Below, piece by piece: positions 33,855 through 46,722 of a DNA stretch of 50,086 nt. The translations under genes and the position numbers were made by a program. The stretch's first letter is position 1. Each line of letters starts with the position of its first letter. The DNA is taken from NCBI GenBank assembly GCA_900548515.1, contig URKU01000005.1, forward strand, positions 1-50,086, read 5' to 3'. This DNA is from an uncultured Collinsella sp. (GTDB taxonomy: Bacteria; Actinomycetota; Coriobacteriia; Coriobacteriales; Coriobacteriaceae). The notes below the pieces were generated by a model that did not search any database, was not told where the DNA came from, and was given only the letters and a program-made list of their open reading frames with translations.

Positions 33855-35132
33855 TTAGGCGCTGTACTTGTTTGCCTCGCCGAAGGTGCCGCCCTCGACA
33901 ATCCAGCCGTCCTTCATGATGACGTCCATGTTGTCGGTGTTGAGCACGTGGATGTCGGCGGCGACGTCACCGTTGACGACCAGCAGGTCGGCGCACTTGC
34001 CGGCCTCGATGGAACCGGTCTCGTCCTCGATGTGGCACATCTTGGCACCGTTGAGAGTGGCACAGGTGATGGTCTCGACCGGGGTGAAGCCGATCTTGTC
34101 GACGAACTCGTACATCTCCTCGATGGAGCAGGTGCCGTACGGGGTGACGAAGGAGAAGGAGTCGGAGCCGATCGTCATGACGACGCCGCGCTTCTTGGCC
34201 TCGCGCAGGCAGTCGTAGTTGCGCTGCAGCTCCTTCTCGACCAGGGTGCCCTCGTACTTGTCGTGCAGCTCGGGGACGTAGACGGGCGGATAGGTGGCGT
34301 ACCAGGTGGGCAGGAAGGCGATCGTCGGGGTGAAGAAGGTGCCCTGCTCGGCCATGAGGTCCATGGTACGCTCATCGATATCGAAGCCGTGAATCAGCTG
34401 CTCGCAGCCAAAGCGAACGGAATCGTAGGCAGCGGCGTGGTTGTTGTAGCAGTGGCTCCACACGGGGATGCCGACCATCTTTGCCTCTTCGACCACGGCC
34501 TGAATCTCCTCGGAGCAGTAGTGCTGGTCGCGGCCGGAGTCCCAGCGCCAGATGCCGCCACCGGTAGCCCAGATCTTGATGGCATCGGGGTTCTCACGCA
34601 GGCGACGACGGACGGCCTTGCGCAGATCCCAAGGACCGTCGACCTGATCGCCCCAGGGGTGCGATTCCTTGTTGAGCTCCTGGCTGCAGTGGTGGGAGTC
34701 GCCGTGGCCGGCAACGCGGCAGAAGCCAAGGCCGGTGGCCAGAACGCGCGGGCCCTTGAAGACGCCCTTGTCGATGCAGTCACGGATCTGGATACCAAAG
34801 CGGCCGATCTCGCAGACGGTGGTGAGGCCGTGGGTGAGGCAGTCGTAGGCTTGCTTGACGGCGACGGCCTGCTTCTCGAGGAGCGGCTGCATGACCCAGT
34901 CGGTGTCATCGTCGGTCAAGTTGCCCGAGAAGTGCAGGTGGGTGTCGATCAGGCCGGGAAGGACGGTCTTGCCGGCGGCGTCGATGACCTCAACGCCCTC
35001 GGGAAGGTCCTGCATGGCGCCGGCGTACTCGATCTTGCCGTTGTCGTCGACGAGAACGAGGGAGTTCTCGACCGGCTCGGCACCGGTACCGTCGATGAGC
35101 TTGCCGCCAACGATTGCATACTTAGTGGACAT
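33855..35132 (-). CDS. Amidohydrolase-superfamily metal-dependent hydrolase
   Basis: The 425-residue enzyme has the amidohydrolase metal set: His65/His67 in DTHLHF, Lys185 (probable carboxylated lysine) in IKIWATGGG, His226, His247 and Asp323 in TIGSDSF. It resembles imidazolonepropionase/prolidase-type amidohydrolases that cleave cyclic or N-acyl amino-acid derivatives. The C-terminus holds a beta-sandwich segment (CADLLVVNGDVAADIHVL). GGAGG lies before the ATG. An amino-acid permease gene precedes it on the same strand, so it likely degrades an imported amino-acid or peptide derivative. Confidence 0.92.
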   Translation of the reverse strand: MSTKYAIVGGKLIDGTGAEPVENSLVLVDDNGKIEYAGAMQDLPEGVEVIDAAGKTVLPGLIDTHLHFSGNLTDDDTDWVMQPLLEKQAVAVKQAYDCLTHGLTTVCEIGRFGIQIRDCIDKGVFKGPRVLATGLGFCRVAGHGDSHHCSQELNKESHPWGDQVDGPWDLRKAVRRRLRENPDAIKIWATGGGIWRWDSGRDQHYCSEEIQAVVEEAKMVGIPVWSHCYNNHAAAYDSVRFGCEQLIHGFDIDERTMDLMAEQGTFFTPTIAFLPTWYATYPPVYVPELHDKYEGTLVEKELQRNYDCLREAKKRGVVMTIGSDSFSFVTPYGTCSIEEMYEFVDKIGFTPVETITCATLNGAKMCHIEDETGSIEAGKCADLLVVNGDVAADIHVLNTDNMDVIMKDGWIVEGGTFGEANKYSA

Positions 35133-35214
35133 GGTTCCTCCTTATGGATCCATATAGTGGGCGAGGCCGTGTTGGGTTAAGGCCTCACAAAGCTACCCAA
35201 GTGGCGCCGGGTTC

Positions 35215-35243
35215 GGTGCGCGGAAGAGAGGGGCCCGCGCACC
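35215..35243. repeat. Inter-cistronic hairpin between permease and amidohydrolase
   Basis: GGTGCGCGG (35215-35223) and CCGCGCACC (35235-35243) pair perfectly around an 11-nt loop. No T-run follows on the minus strand, so it is likely a processing or stabilising hairpin. Confidence 0.75.
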
Positions 35244-35263
35244 TGATCCGCCCCGGCTCGGCG

Positions 35264-36715
35264 TTACTTTTTGCGGGAATTGGTGAAAGCCATGAGGGCC
35301 AGGCCAATAGCCAACCAGCCGATCACGATGCTCCACTCCACCATGTTGAGGGAGGCGGGAGAGAACGGAATCACAAGCAGGCCGATGATGATGGCGCAGG
35401 CAGCGATAGCGAGGGAGATGCCAAACTTGCCACCGGGCACCTCGTAGGGACGAGGCAGGTCGGGCTCGGTGAAACGCATGCGCAGGCAAGCGAGGGCGAC
35501 CATGCCGCAGGAGAAGATGAAGGCGAGAGCCGACACGTTGGTCAGAGGGATGAGCATGTTCTTGCCCAAAAACGGTCCGACGACGGTGATGACGCCCAGA
35601 ACGATGCAGGCGAGCTTGGGGGCGCCGGACTTGGGATCAACCTCGGCGAACTGCTCGGGCAGCTGGCCCTTGCGGCCCATGGCGAGCATGATGCGACTCG
35701 TGGCGCCGTAGAAGGAGTTCATCGGGCCCATGGGTCCAAGCGTGGCGATGACGAGCATGGCCAGGTACAGGAGCATGTTGATGCCCTTGAGGCAGGCAAG
35801 CGCGGGAACCGGGCTCTTGACAAACTCATGCCAGTCGAGGATGGTGCCGAACGAGTAGATGCAGACCATGTAGAAGCCGCCGGCGGCCAGCAGGGCCAGG
35901 GAGATGATCTTGCCGAACTTGTTCCAGTTGAGACCCTCGGCTGCTTCCTCAGCCTGCTGAGGAATGGTGTCAAAACCGGCGTAGAAGAACGGGGTCAGAA
36001 CCAGGACCGACACGATGCCGGCGAACAAGCTGGTGCCTTCGGTGGCGGCCTTGCCGCCGCCAGCGCCGGTGACCTGGGAGAACACGGGCATGGCGTTGTC
36101 CGGCGAGCCGGTGAACAGCGAGACGCCCATGGCGAGCAGCATGCCGCAGAGCAGGGCCTTGGTCAGGAAGGCCTGGAGCTTGGCGGCCGAGCTGGCACCG
36201 CGGAAGTTGAGGAAGATGACGTAGGCTGCAAAGCCGAGCGCGATCAGCGTCGGAAACAGGTAAACGTCGGCCCCCAGGATGGTGTAGAGCTTGACGGCGC
36301 GCAGCCACTCAAGGCCGGGCAGACTGCCGAACATCTCGGACACGAGGGTCGAAATGGCGATGGCCTCCCACGGGCACAGGATGCCGTTGCCCAGGGCCAA
36401 AAGCCATCCGGTGATGTAGCTCAGCGTACGGCCAAAGCTACGGTCGACATACTCGACGATGCCGCCCGAGATGGGGATAGCAGCCGTGAGCTCACCGAAA
36501 ACAGCTCCGACGGGCACGAGGAAGATTGCACCCAAGAGGAATGCGATCATAGCGGGAACGGGACCGCCGCCCACGACCATCCAGTCGCCGACCTGCAGAA
36601 CCCAACCGGTACCGATAATGGCACCAAAGCCGATGGTGAAGAAGTTCCAGAGCGAGAGCGTTTTCTTCATGCCGCCGTTATCCTCGACTGCAACTTCTGC
36701 GTTCTTGTCCGCCAT
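35264..36715 (-). CDS. APC-family amino-acid permease
   Basis: The 483-residue protein has 12 membrane helices. It opens with a short acidic tail, then LSLWNFFTIGFGAIIGTGWVL, an APC-family consensus. A GFDTIPQQAEEA motif in the middle is typical of amino-acid/polyamine permeases. AGGAGGGG lies before the ATG. Downstream is the amidohydrolase after a 9-bp hairpin, which implies joint function in amino-acid or derivative uptake. The gap 36716-37069 to the divergent peptidase gene holds GACGCC-CTT-GGCGTC near 36740 and promoters, without a visible gene. Confidence 0.92.
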   Translation of the reverse strand: MADKNAEVAVEDNGGMKKTLSLWNFFTIGFGAIIGTGWVLQVGDWMVVGGGPVPAMIAFLLGAIFLVPVGAVFGELTAAIPISGGIVEYVDRSFGRTLSYITGWLLALGNGILCPWEAIAISTLVSEMFGSLPGLEWLRAVKLYTILGADVYLFPTLIALGFAAYVIFLNFRGASSAAKLQAFLTKALLCGMLLAMGVSLFTGSPDNAMPVFSQVTGAGGGKAATEGTSLFAGIVSVLVLTPFFYAGFDTIPQQAEEAAEGLNWNKFGKIISLALLAAGGFYMVCIYSFGTILDWHEFVKSPVPALACLKGINMLLYLAMLVIATLGPMGPMNSFYGATSRIMLAMGRKGQLPEQFAEVDPKSGAPKLACIVLGVITVVGPFLGKNMLIPLTNVSALAFIFSCGMVALACLRMRFTEPDLPRPYEVPGGKFGISLAIAACAIIIGLLVIPFSPASLNMVEWSIVIGWLAIGLALMAFTNSRKK

Positions 36716-37069
36716 TGTTCCCCTCCTTTCCTTTTTGACGCCCTTGGCGTCACCCCTTGCGCGGTCCGTTTTGCCGCGCGCTTTTATTCCATGGCTTTAA
36801 GATACGGCCTTGGCGCAGCAGCGCCGCTCGCAGCTCGACCGAAGGCAGAACTGCAAAACGAGCGGCACCGTTTTTGGGACGAACGGCGGGAGACGTCATT
36901 CGTCTTGGACGCTTTCATCTTGTCTGCTTTTGAAGACCTGTTGCCGTGACGCTTGGCGCGCGGCGCGGCAACGTTCATACCATTTGTCAGGCTTTTGGCG
37001 CACATACCCATGTGTCGTGCATCTTTTTATGTAGGATAGACAAGTTACACATGAGGCAAGGTGATTCGA

Positions 37070-38071
37070 ATGGCATACGGATACAATGACGGCGACCAAC
37101 GGCCACAAAGCGTGCGCCTTGCCGGCCGCACCACGCCAACGCCCAGAAGCACCTCCGACAACGACAACCCGCAGCGCCCCCAAGAGCAGCCCGGGGCTTC
37201 TTCGCGGCAGCAAAGCCGTACCGTGCAGCAGTCAGACCGCGTGAGTACGAGCACACGCCAACGTCAGACCGACACATCGCAGCCACGCCGCTACGATCGC
37301 CGTAAGACCGACTACTACGTCAAGCGTTCCTTTTCGCGACCTCAACGCGATCGCGGCAATTCCTCCCCTCACCCCGCGTCGCACACCACAAGCCACGCGC
37401 TTCCGGCCCGCCGCCTACGCCTTGCGCTTTGCTCCATCGCCGCCTGCCTCGTCTTTGTGTTTTTGGGATCCTGTATCTCCCACGGATCAGCCGGTCTTGA
37501 GCCCACTGCCGAGGACAAGCTGCTTAAAGCTCCCGTCGCGCCCGGTTACTCCTTTGCGTTCTCGACCCCACGCTCGCAATGGCAGGCCGGCACCATGCCC
37601 CACATCTACCAAATTGACCCCGCATGGTCGGAGCTGCCCTATGCCGGTGGCACTATTCGCGAAAACGCTTGCGGTCCTACCTGCCTCACCATGGTCTATA
37701 TCTTTAAGACCGGCCATACCGATAAGACGCCGGTCGATATATGCGCGCTGGCCGAAGCCGGCAACTACGCCCCCACTGGTGCCACCGAGTGGTCGTTTAT
37801 GACAGGCGGTGCGTGGCAGCTGGGGCTCAACGGAACACAGCTCTATAACGATCGCGAATCGATTACTCAAGCACTTCGCTCGGGTGCGCCCGTCATCGCC
37901 GCAGTGCGCCCCGGTACGTTTACCAACGTAGGCCACTACATCGTGCTCTACGGCATCGACGATGCCGACCAGATTGGCGTCTACGACCCCAACTCGGCCA
38001 GCCGCAGCGCCCGTCGCTGGGGCGTCGTAGAGGTCCTCAACGAAGTCGAAGCCATGTGGGCCTACTACTAG
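37070..38071 (+). CDS. Membrane-anchored C39-like cysteine peptidase
   Basis: The 333-residue protein has a 115-residue disordered Arg/Gln/Ser/Thr-rich N-terminus (RPQSVRLAGRTTPTPRSTSD and similar), one membrane helix (117-135, LRLALCSIAACLVFVFLG), and an outer papain-like domain of the C39_2 type with Cys201 in NACGPTCLTM, His289 in NVGHYIVLYG and Asp306 in VYDPNSA. The topology is type II, with the peptidase outside the membrane. The basic tail may bind nucleic acid or anionic surface. ATG 37070 is preceded by AAGG; a GTG at 37061 is an alternative. GGGGACAG repeats follow the stop. Substrate and role are unknown. Confidence 0.85.
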   Translation: MAYGYNDGDQRPQSVRLAGRTTPTPRSTSDNDNPQRPQEQPGASSRQQSRTVQQSDRVSTSTRQRQTDTSQPRRYDRRKTDYYVKRSFSRPQRDRGNSSPHPASHTTSHALPARRLRLALCSIAACLVFVFLGSCISHGSAGLEPTAEDKLLKAPVAPGYSFAFSTPRSQWQAGTMPHIYQIDPAWSELPYAGGTIRENACGPTCLTMVYIFKTGHTDKTPVDICALAEAGNYAPTGATEWSFMTGGAWQLGLNGTQLYNDRESITQALRSGAPVIAAVRPGTFTNVGHYIVLYGIDDADQIGVYDPNSASRSARRWGVVEVLNEVEAMWAYY

Positions 38072-38121
38072 TCATTGGGGACAGACTTAAATGAGTGGTC
38101 ATTGGGGACAGACATAAATGA
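38072..38121 (+). repeat. Tandem TCATTGGGGACAGAC(T/A)TAAATGA repeats
   Basis: Two 23-bp copies at 38072-38094 and 38099-38121 differ at one position. TCATT/AATGA ends give small inverted ends, and TGGTCATT/AATGACCA flanks the second. A further CTGTCCC and ACGTCCCC occur by 38245. The gap 38072-38375 has no gene besides a terminator at 38281-38310. Confidence 0.8.
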
Positions 38122-38280
38122 CCAGCCACTGTGGACAGCCCTTGCGGATGCCGCTCATGGGCGGACGAATAGGCCCATTCCCAGCTGTCAGGAGCTACCT
38201 TTAAGGACTGTCCCAAGCTGCCGGCAGAAAGGGAACGTCCCCAAGTGCCGGGTTTCATGAACAGCTACCTCAATAGCAAA

Positions 38281-38310
38281 AGCCCCGCAGTCGGAGCGGA
38301 CTGCGGGGCT
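38281..38310 (-). terminator. Terminator of carbamate kinase
   Basis: AGCCCCGCAGTC (38281-38292) and GACTGCGGGGCT (38299-38310) pair perfectly with a GGAGCG loop; on the minus strand a TTTTGC stretch follows. Confidence 0.88.
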
Positions 38311-38375
38311 CATGAAGAGAGGCTAGTTTGTGGGCGCTTTGCCTGGCGCCCACGAGAGAGGCAACAGAGTAGAGA

Positions 38376-39338
38376 CTACTCGTGGATGCGGGTACCGGAG
38401 AGGCCGGCCATGGTCTCGGCAGCCTTGTCCAGAGCGCCGATGATGCAGGTGCGGCCCTTGCGGGAACGGGCGAACTTGATGGCAGCGCGGACCTTGGGCT
38501 CCATGGAACCCTTGCCGAACTGGCCCTCGTCGGCCAGGCGCTCGGCCTCGTCGGCGGTGAGGTCCTCGAGCTCCTCCTGGTTGGGCTTGCCGAAGTTGAT
38601 GGCGACATGCTCAACGGCGGTCAGCAGGAACAGAACGTCGGCGTCGCAGTCCTCGGCCAGCAGCTCGCCGCCCAGGTCCTTGTCGATGACGGCGGGAACG
38701 CCCTTGTAGCAGCCCTTGTTCTCGTAGTCGCGGACGACGGGGATGCCGCCGCCACCGCAGGCGATGACGATGAACTCGTTGTCGAGCAGGTTGAGGATTG
38801 AGTCAGCCTCGACGATCTTCTTGGGATCGGGGGAAGCGACGACGCGACGCCAGCCGCGACCGGAATCCTCGACAAAGACCTTGGAGGGATCCTCGGCCAT
38901 GAACTCCTTGGCCTGCTCCTCGGTGTAGAAGGGGCCGATCGGCTTGGTCGGGTTCTTGAACGCGGGATCATCCGGGTCGCACTCAATCTGGGTGACGACG
39001 GTGGCGGCGTGCCAACGCTTATAGCGCTTGTGCATCTCGCGGCCGATGCCCTGCTGCAGGTGATAACCAATGTAGCCCTGGGACATGGCGCCGCACTCGG
39101 GCAGCGGCATCTCGGGGGTACCGATGGCATCGTGGGCAGCGGCGAAGGCGTTCTGGATCATGCCGACCTGCGGGCCGTTGCCGTGGGTGATGATGATCTC
39201 GTTACCCTGTTCGATGAGACCGAGGAGAGCGTGGGCGGTGTTGCTCACGGCCTCGATCTGCTCGACGGGGTTGTTGCCGAGGGCGTTGCCGCCAAGGGCG
39301 ACGACAATACGATCGGGCTTGCCAAGAGGCTTAGACAT
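38376..39338 (-). CDS. arcC: Carbamate kinase
   Basis: This 320-residue kinase has the amino-acid-kinase fold: RIVVALGGNALGNNPVEQ at the N-terminus, ITHGNGPQVGMI, VIACGGGGIPVV, and AVIDKDLGGELLAED. It makes ATP from carbamoyl phosphate in fermentative arginine or purine/agmatine degradation. No arginine deiminase or ornithine carbamoyltransferase is in the window, so the source of carbamoyl phosphate is unclear. ATG 39338 follows GAAAGG. A long upstream gap of 655 bp contains a 10-bp hairpin (39766-39788) and a large hairpin (39860-39982). Confidence 0.95.
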   Translation of the reverse strand: MSKPLGKPDRIVVALGGNALGNNPVEQIEAVSNTAHALLGLIEQGNEIIITHGNGPQVGMIQNAFAAAHDAIGTPEMPLPECGAMSQGYIGYHLQQGIGREMHKRYKRWHAATVVTQIECDPDDPAFKNPTKPIGPFYTEEQAKEFMAEDPSKVFVEDSGRGWRRVVASPDPKKIVEADSILNLLDNEFIVIACGGGGIPVVRDYENKGCYKGVPAVIDKDLGGELLAEDCDADVLFLLTAVEHVAINFGKPNQEELEDLTADEAERLADEGQFGKGSMEPKVRAAIKFARSRKGRTCIIGALDKAAETMAGLSGTRIHE

Positions 39339-39765
39339 TGCTGGAATCCTTTCTGTAAAAGGCCTACAACCCATTAATAACCCGCGTCCGTGCGATACGC
39401 GAGTTTATTAAGGTTTATATTCTCTTTATCGCTCATTTTATTCATTTTGAAAATAGCGGAACGGTGAACGGTCGTTTTTATCCGCTCAGCGTACAGAACC
39501 CCAGCTCAGGCATATCTACGCCATTTACGTGCAACTTTATTTAAATGCAGCAAGGATTATGTCGGATTATGCAAACTACATCTCTGCTAAACACAAAACA
39601 GACAGCGTAAAATCTTACTCGCACTATACGAGATTCTATGCACTTATAAGTCGAGTATGCACCCCTGCAAAAACAAGGGGCTTTTCATCCAGCAAAAGGA
39701 ATAAAGAAGAGCTCCGAAAAGACGGCAACAGCCAAGTCCCCCATCCATCCCCAAAGTGGCGCGAG

Positions 39766-39788
39766 GTTTCGCGGCAAAGCCGCGAAAC
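39766..39788. repeat. Perfect 10-bp hairpin GTTTCGCGGC-AAA-GCCGCGAAAC
   Basis: Perfect inverted repeat with an AAA loop, in the gap between carbamate kinase and the pyruvate oxidoreductase. A GGGGACGG word follows 12 nt later. The rest of the gap 39339-39860 is AT-rich, with two GGATTATG words spaced 10 bp apart at 39554 and 39564; I see no convincing gene in it. Confidence 0.8.
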
Positions 39789-39859
39789 AGCGAAGGGGAC
39801 GGAATACCCGGCCAACTACGTCCTTCATCCGCCCACACAATCCGAGGACGTAGTCGTAG

Positions 39860-39982
39860 CAGGATCCGAGGGCTAACCTTCGCGGACACTCCGCAGGACG
39901 AAAGAACCCCCGCCGCACGTAGTGCGCAGCGGGGGTTCTTTCATGTCCGAGGACGTCCGCGAAGGTTAGCCCTCGGATCCTG
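39860..39982. repeat. Large hairpin with 28-bp arms and a nested terminator hairpin
   Basis: CAGGATCCGAGGGCTAACC... (39860-39887) is perfectly inverted at 39955-39982. Inside, GAAAGAACCCCCGC (39900-39913) pairs with GCGGGGGTTCTTTC (39929-39942), and CGCAC with GTGCG at the tip. The element starts 12 bp beyond the stop of the pyruvate oxidoreductase gene. Confidence 0.93.
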
Positions 39983-39993
39983 CGGTGAGAGAC

Positions 39994-43533
<3,540 letters not shown>

Positions 43534-43893
43534 ATACCCCTCTCCTCTCATATAGGTATACAGGCCCCGGCGATTGCCGGGATATTGGCGTGATGGGATT
43601 TACGCTGTTGCTTCCAATCATCTGGCAGGCAGGCTCAGCAGCAGGTACGTGGCGTGGAGAGAAGACATGCCGAGGCGAGGGGCAACTGATGCGCCCCACA
43701 GACCCGACCGCCCGTCTTGCACATGACCGAGCGCCGCAAAGGCCGCATGCCGGATGCTCCCGGGCACGCCCCGGCGATGGGAAGCGCCCGCAACGGAAAT
43801 CCGCATGCGGGTTTATTGTACCCCGCCGTCAAGTGTAATTTCGGCAAATATAGGCGGGCGGTAAAGGTTTACCTCGGGTGACTGCCGGGAGCA

Positions 43894-43924
43894 AAATGAT
43901 CCCTTGGGGACGGAGGGACCATTT
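43894..43924. repeat. AAATGATCCCT / AGGGACCATTT hairpin around GGGGACGG
   Basis: The 11-bp arms (43894-43904 and 43914-43924) have one mismatch and enclose TTGGGGACGG. The gap 43534-43935 holds this element and no convincing gene. Confidence 0.7.
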
Positions 43925-43935
43925 GGCGGGACTGG

Positions 43936-44874
43936 CTAGAGGGCACCGAAGAGGATGGCGTAGGTAGTGGATTCGCCGAGTTTGAGCTCGTCGCCGGGAT
44001 TAAGTTGGGCGGAACGACCGGGCTCGACCTGAATGCAGACGCGCGTGGCCCCGTTTACCACCACGGTTCCGTTGGTGGACGACAAGTCCTCGACGTGCCA
44101 GATATTTTGAGCATCGCACCGGATATGGGCATGGCGGGCCGAGACATCGTCGCCGACGTCGGTAATATCGCCCTCACCAGTGGCCAGCGCGCCAATCTCA
44201 ACACCCTGCTCACTCGGCTGAATCCAGCGCGGGGCGCTCACGACAAAACTGTTTTGTATGCGCAGCAAGCCCAAGGGGTGCGCCGGGGCGGGTTCGCGTT
44301 CGCCCGCGGTCATCGACATGCCAAGCGAACGAGGCGTGGATGTGCCTCCGCCACAGGTCGCGTGCGCGTAGTCGATGGCATAGTTCACCGAGGACCGCAC
44401 ATCCGCCGAACAACCGACGGCGACAAACAGCACCAGCACGGCCTCGGCGCGCTCGGCGGGCATGAGTTCTGCCGCCTGGGACAGGCGATCGAGCGCGTTG
44501 CGATAGAGATTCGTGTCCTGGTGACACTCTTCGAGCGCGCGTACCATCGGTTCACCTGCAGGACCGCACACCATATTGATCACAGCCGTGGAGTCCATGG
44601 GGTTGCGCCGGCGCAAGGCCAGTTGCGACATAATACGCGCAGCCGATGTACCGTATTCGGCAAAGTAGCGCTGCTGAAGCGTGCCGACCGGTGCGCGAAC
44701 GATAAAGCGGGAAACCCAAGAGCGATCGGCGGCTCGGCTCTGCGGGCTGCGGCCGTCGGCGAGCGGACGGGACGAAAGCACCAAGCCGCACAGCTCGATA
44801 TGGCTCAGATGCGCCGCGCGCTTAAAGATGTCAAACATGGCCCCGCATGGGGTGAGCTCAACTTGAGATGCCAT
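43936..44874 (-). CDS. FHA-domain protein
   Basis: The 312-residue protein has an uncharacterised N-terminal region (about 1-205) and a C-terminal forkhead-associated domain (about 222-312) with DDVSARHAHIRCD and DLSSTNGTVVVNG, where the Arg/Ser/His and Asn residues bind phosphothreonine. FHA proteins read threonine phosphorylation, often by a neighbouring kinase. It starts 3 bp after the stop of the kinase gene, in the same operon. The N-terminal part is helical, without a family I recognise, and is rich in Cys and Ala. Function: a probable effector or scaffold of the kinase. Confidence 0.88.
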   Translation of the reverse strand: MASQVELTPCGAMFDIFKRAAHLSHIELCGLVLSSRPLADGRSPQSRAADRSWVSRFIVRAPVGTLQQRYFAEYGTSAARIMSQLALRRRNPMDSTAVINMVCGPAGEPMVRALEECHQDTNLYRNALDRLSQAAELMPAERAEAVLVLFVAVGCSADVRSSVNYAIDYAHATCGGGTSTPRSLGMSMTAGEREPAPAHPLGLLRIQNSFVVSAPRWIQPSEQGVEIGALATGEGDITDVGDDVSARHAHIRCDAQNIWHVEDLSSTNGTVVVNGATRVCIQVEPGRSAQLNPGDELKLGESTTYAILFGAL

Positions 44875-44877
44875 GAC

Positions 44878-46722
44878 CTAGGCCTCCTTGGTCGTAGAAA
44901 TAGAATCGGACGATACTTCGACAGGTCCGCCAAAAGTACGGGCAGCTGCGGCTCCACCGGCAAGCGGAGTCGCCATCTGGGCTTTTGTGCGCCGCGGTGC
45001 CGAAACGGGAAGCTCAAAGGCAAAGCCCATCGCAAGTAAAAACCACGTAAGCGTATAGGTTGCAACCAGAGCGGCAACAAGGCCGCCCATCACGGCGCGT
45101 TGGGAAAATACGCTACATGCAGCCACAACCAGCACCGGAGCCTCGCAGGCAGAAAGCGCAAGCACACCCTGCAGGAACCCCGAGCGCCGATCGCGCGCAA
45201 GTGCCCCCGCGGCAACGCCGGCCATGCCTGGTAGCGCCAACGCCAGTGCGGCAATAATACCCGGTAGTGGCCCAGACCACACGAGCGATCCCAAAGTCGC
45301 CGTCACGCGAGCGCCCGACGCCAGCAGCGCGGCCGAAACCACGACCACAGCCCAAACCACGCCACAGACGACCGCCGCGCCGACCATCAGCGCGCGACGA
45401 ACCGCGCGGCCGGACGCATCCATGGGGCACGGCGTGAGCGGCTCGCCGCGGAGCGAACGACCGACATTTTGTGCATAGTGGTCACAAAACGCCGAGAGCG
45501 CCGCCTCGACCGCCGCCGGCTCGGGACGATCTTTTTGATGGCTGGACAGACAGGCCATCACCACGTCGAACAGCTGGGCATCGACAAACGCCAGCGCATC
45601 GCGTAGCTCCTCGGAATCCGGCTCAAGCCCCAACTGCTGGGCCTGCTCAGCCGCGGCGAGCGCCACATCGGGCTCACGACGAAGCAGCTGAGTCAAATCG
45701 CAACCGGGCGCATGGGCACCAATGGGATAGTCGGGCAGCGTGTCCATCTTGAGACGGTAGGGGCTGGCGATGTCGCGCGTCTTTTTGCGCGAACCCGAGG
45801 TGCCCGAAGTGCTCGGCGCAGCTTCGTATGGCGCGACGCCGGCAATGAGCTCGTAAACCGTGCTTGCCGCGGCATAGACGTCGATCGCCGGCGACATACG
45901 CAAAGCGCGCAGGTCGGGAATATCGTCGGTGAGCATCTCGGGCGGAGCGTAGGCCACCGTCGCGCGACGCAGCGTGGCATAGCGCTCGGTAAAGGATGCC
46001 TTGCCGCCGGTACCGGCCACGGCCGACGCAGGCTCGAGCGCCAGCGACGAGCCAAAGTCGATCAGGCACAGGTCAAAGGTGCCCTCGGCAAGCTGCCGGT
46101 CAAGCGGCAGGCGCGCCGTACGCACCATAATATTAGCGGGCGAGATATCGCGATGGACAAAGCCCTCGCCCACCAGGCTCATACGGCAGAGCAGATCGAA
46201 CAGGTCGCGACCCAGACGCGCCGCCACAAGCGGCGATAGGCGTCCGGCATCGTCCACGGCGAGTCGCGAGCGCAAGCGGGCGAGCGTCTCGCCCTCGACC
46301 CATTCCATGACAATTGCAGGCACACCGTCAACCTCGCCCCAGCCATAGAGGCGGGGAAAGCCCTTAAGGCCCGAAAGGGCGCGATGGCATTCATATTCCT
46401 CGCGAAATGCCGCTTTGAACTTGGCGACCAGCGACTCATGGGCGGCATCGTCGTCAAACTCATCGCGCGTCGGCAAGATGAGCTGTTTGAGTGCTACGTC
46501 CTCGCCTTGGGCGTTGACAGCACGCGTCACGCGGCCGATACCGCCACGGCGCATGGTGGCATCGTCGGCAAACAGTATCGTAAAACGACGCAGATAGGCA
46601 GGCAGTTCGTCCTGACCGAGCGCAATGGCCGGCTCAAACCCGTCGACACGCGCCAGGCGCAGGCCGACCATGGGATCGCGACCGAGCGATTGTGGTGTGG
46701 TGGATGCAAGATCGGTCATCAT
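44878..46722 (-). CDS. Membrane Ser/Thr protein kinase
   Basis: The 614-residue protein has an N-terminal kinase domain (about 45-400): a short glycine loop MRRGGIGRV, Lys79 in VALKQL, a helix-C glutamate in FREEYECHRAL, HRDISPANIMV (His190-Asp192, Asn197), and IDFGSS (Asp222). A juxtamembrane region precedes about four membrane helices (430-570). The C-terminal tail is cytosolic. The glycine loop is GxG only. Translation is coupled to the preceding secreted-type protein (ATGA overlap). The membrane location suggests it senses cell-envelope state. Substrates are unknown; the FHA protein is a likely partner. Confidence 0.9.
   Translation of the reverse strand: MMTDLASTTPQSLGRDPMVGLRLARVDGFEPAIALGQDELPAYLRRFTILFADDATMRRGGIGRVTRAVNAQGEDVALKQLILPTRDEFDDDAAHESLVAKFKAAFREEYECHRALSGLKGFPRLYGWGEVDGVPAIVMEWVEGETLARLRSRLAVDDAGRLSPLVAARLGRDLFDLLCRMSLVGEGFVHRDISPANIMVRTARLPLDRQLAEGTFDLCLIDFGSSLALEPASAVAGTGGKASFTERYATLRRATVAYAPPEMLTDDIPDLRALRMSPAIDVYAAASTVYELIAGVAPYEAAPSTSGTSGSRKKTRDIASPYRLKMDTLPDYPIGAHAPGCDLTQLLRREPDVALAAAEQAQQLGLEPDSEELRDALAFVDAQLFDVVMACLSSHQKDRPEPAAVEAALSAFCDHYAQNVGRSLRGEPLTPCPMDASGRAVRRALMVGAAVVCGVVWAVVVVSAALLASGARVTATLGSLVWSGPLPGIIAALALALPGMAGVAAGALARDRRSGFLQGVLALSACEAPVLVVAACSVFSQRAVMGGLVAALVATYTLTWFLLAMGFAFELPVSAPRRTKAQMATPLAGGAAAARTFGGPVEVSSDSISTTKEA

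Noticed and set aside
39529..39876. A 115-codon plus-strand frame before the large hairpin
   Set aside because: No ribosome site or family is visible, and its end runs into the hairpin arm; probably intergenic.
43590..43838. An 82-codon frame between nifJ and the FHA gene
   Set aside because: Composition is Arg/Pro-rich, with no ribosome site and no motif; not supported as a gene.
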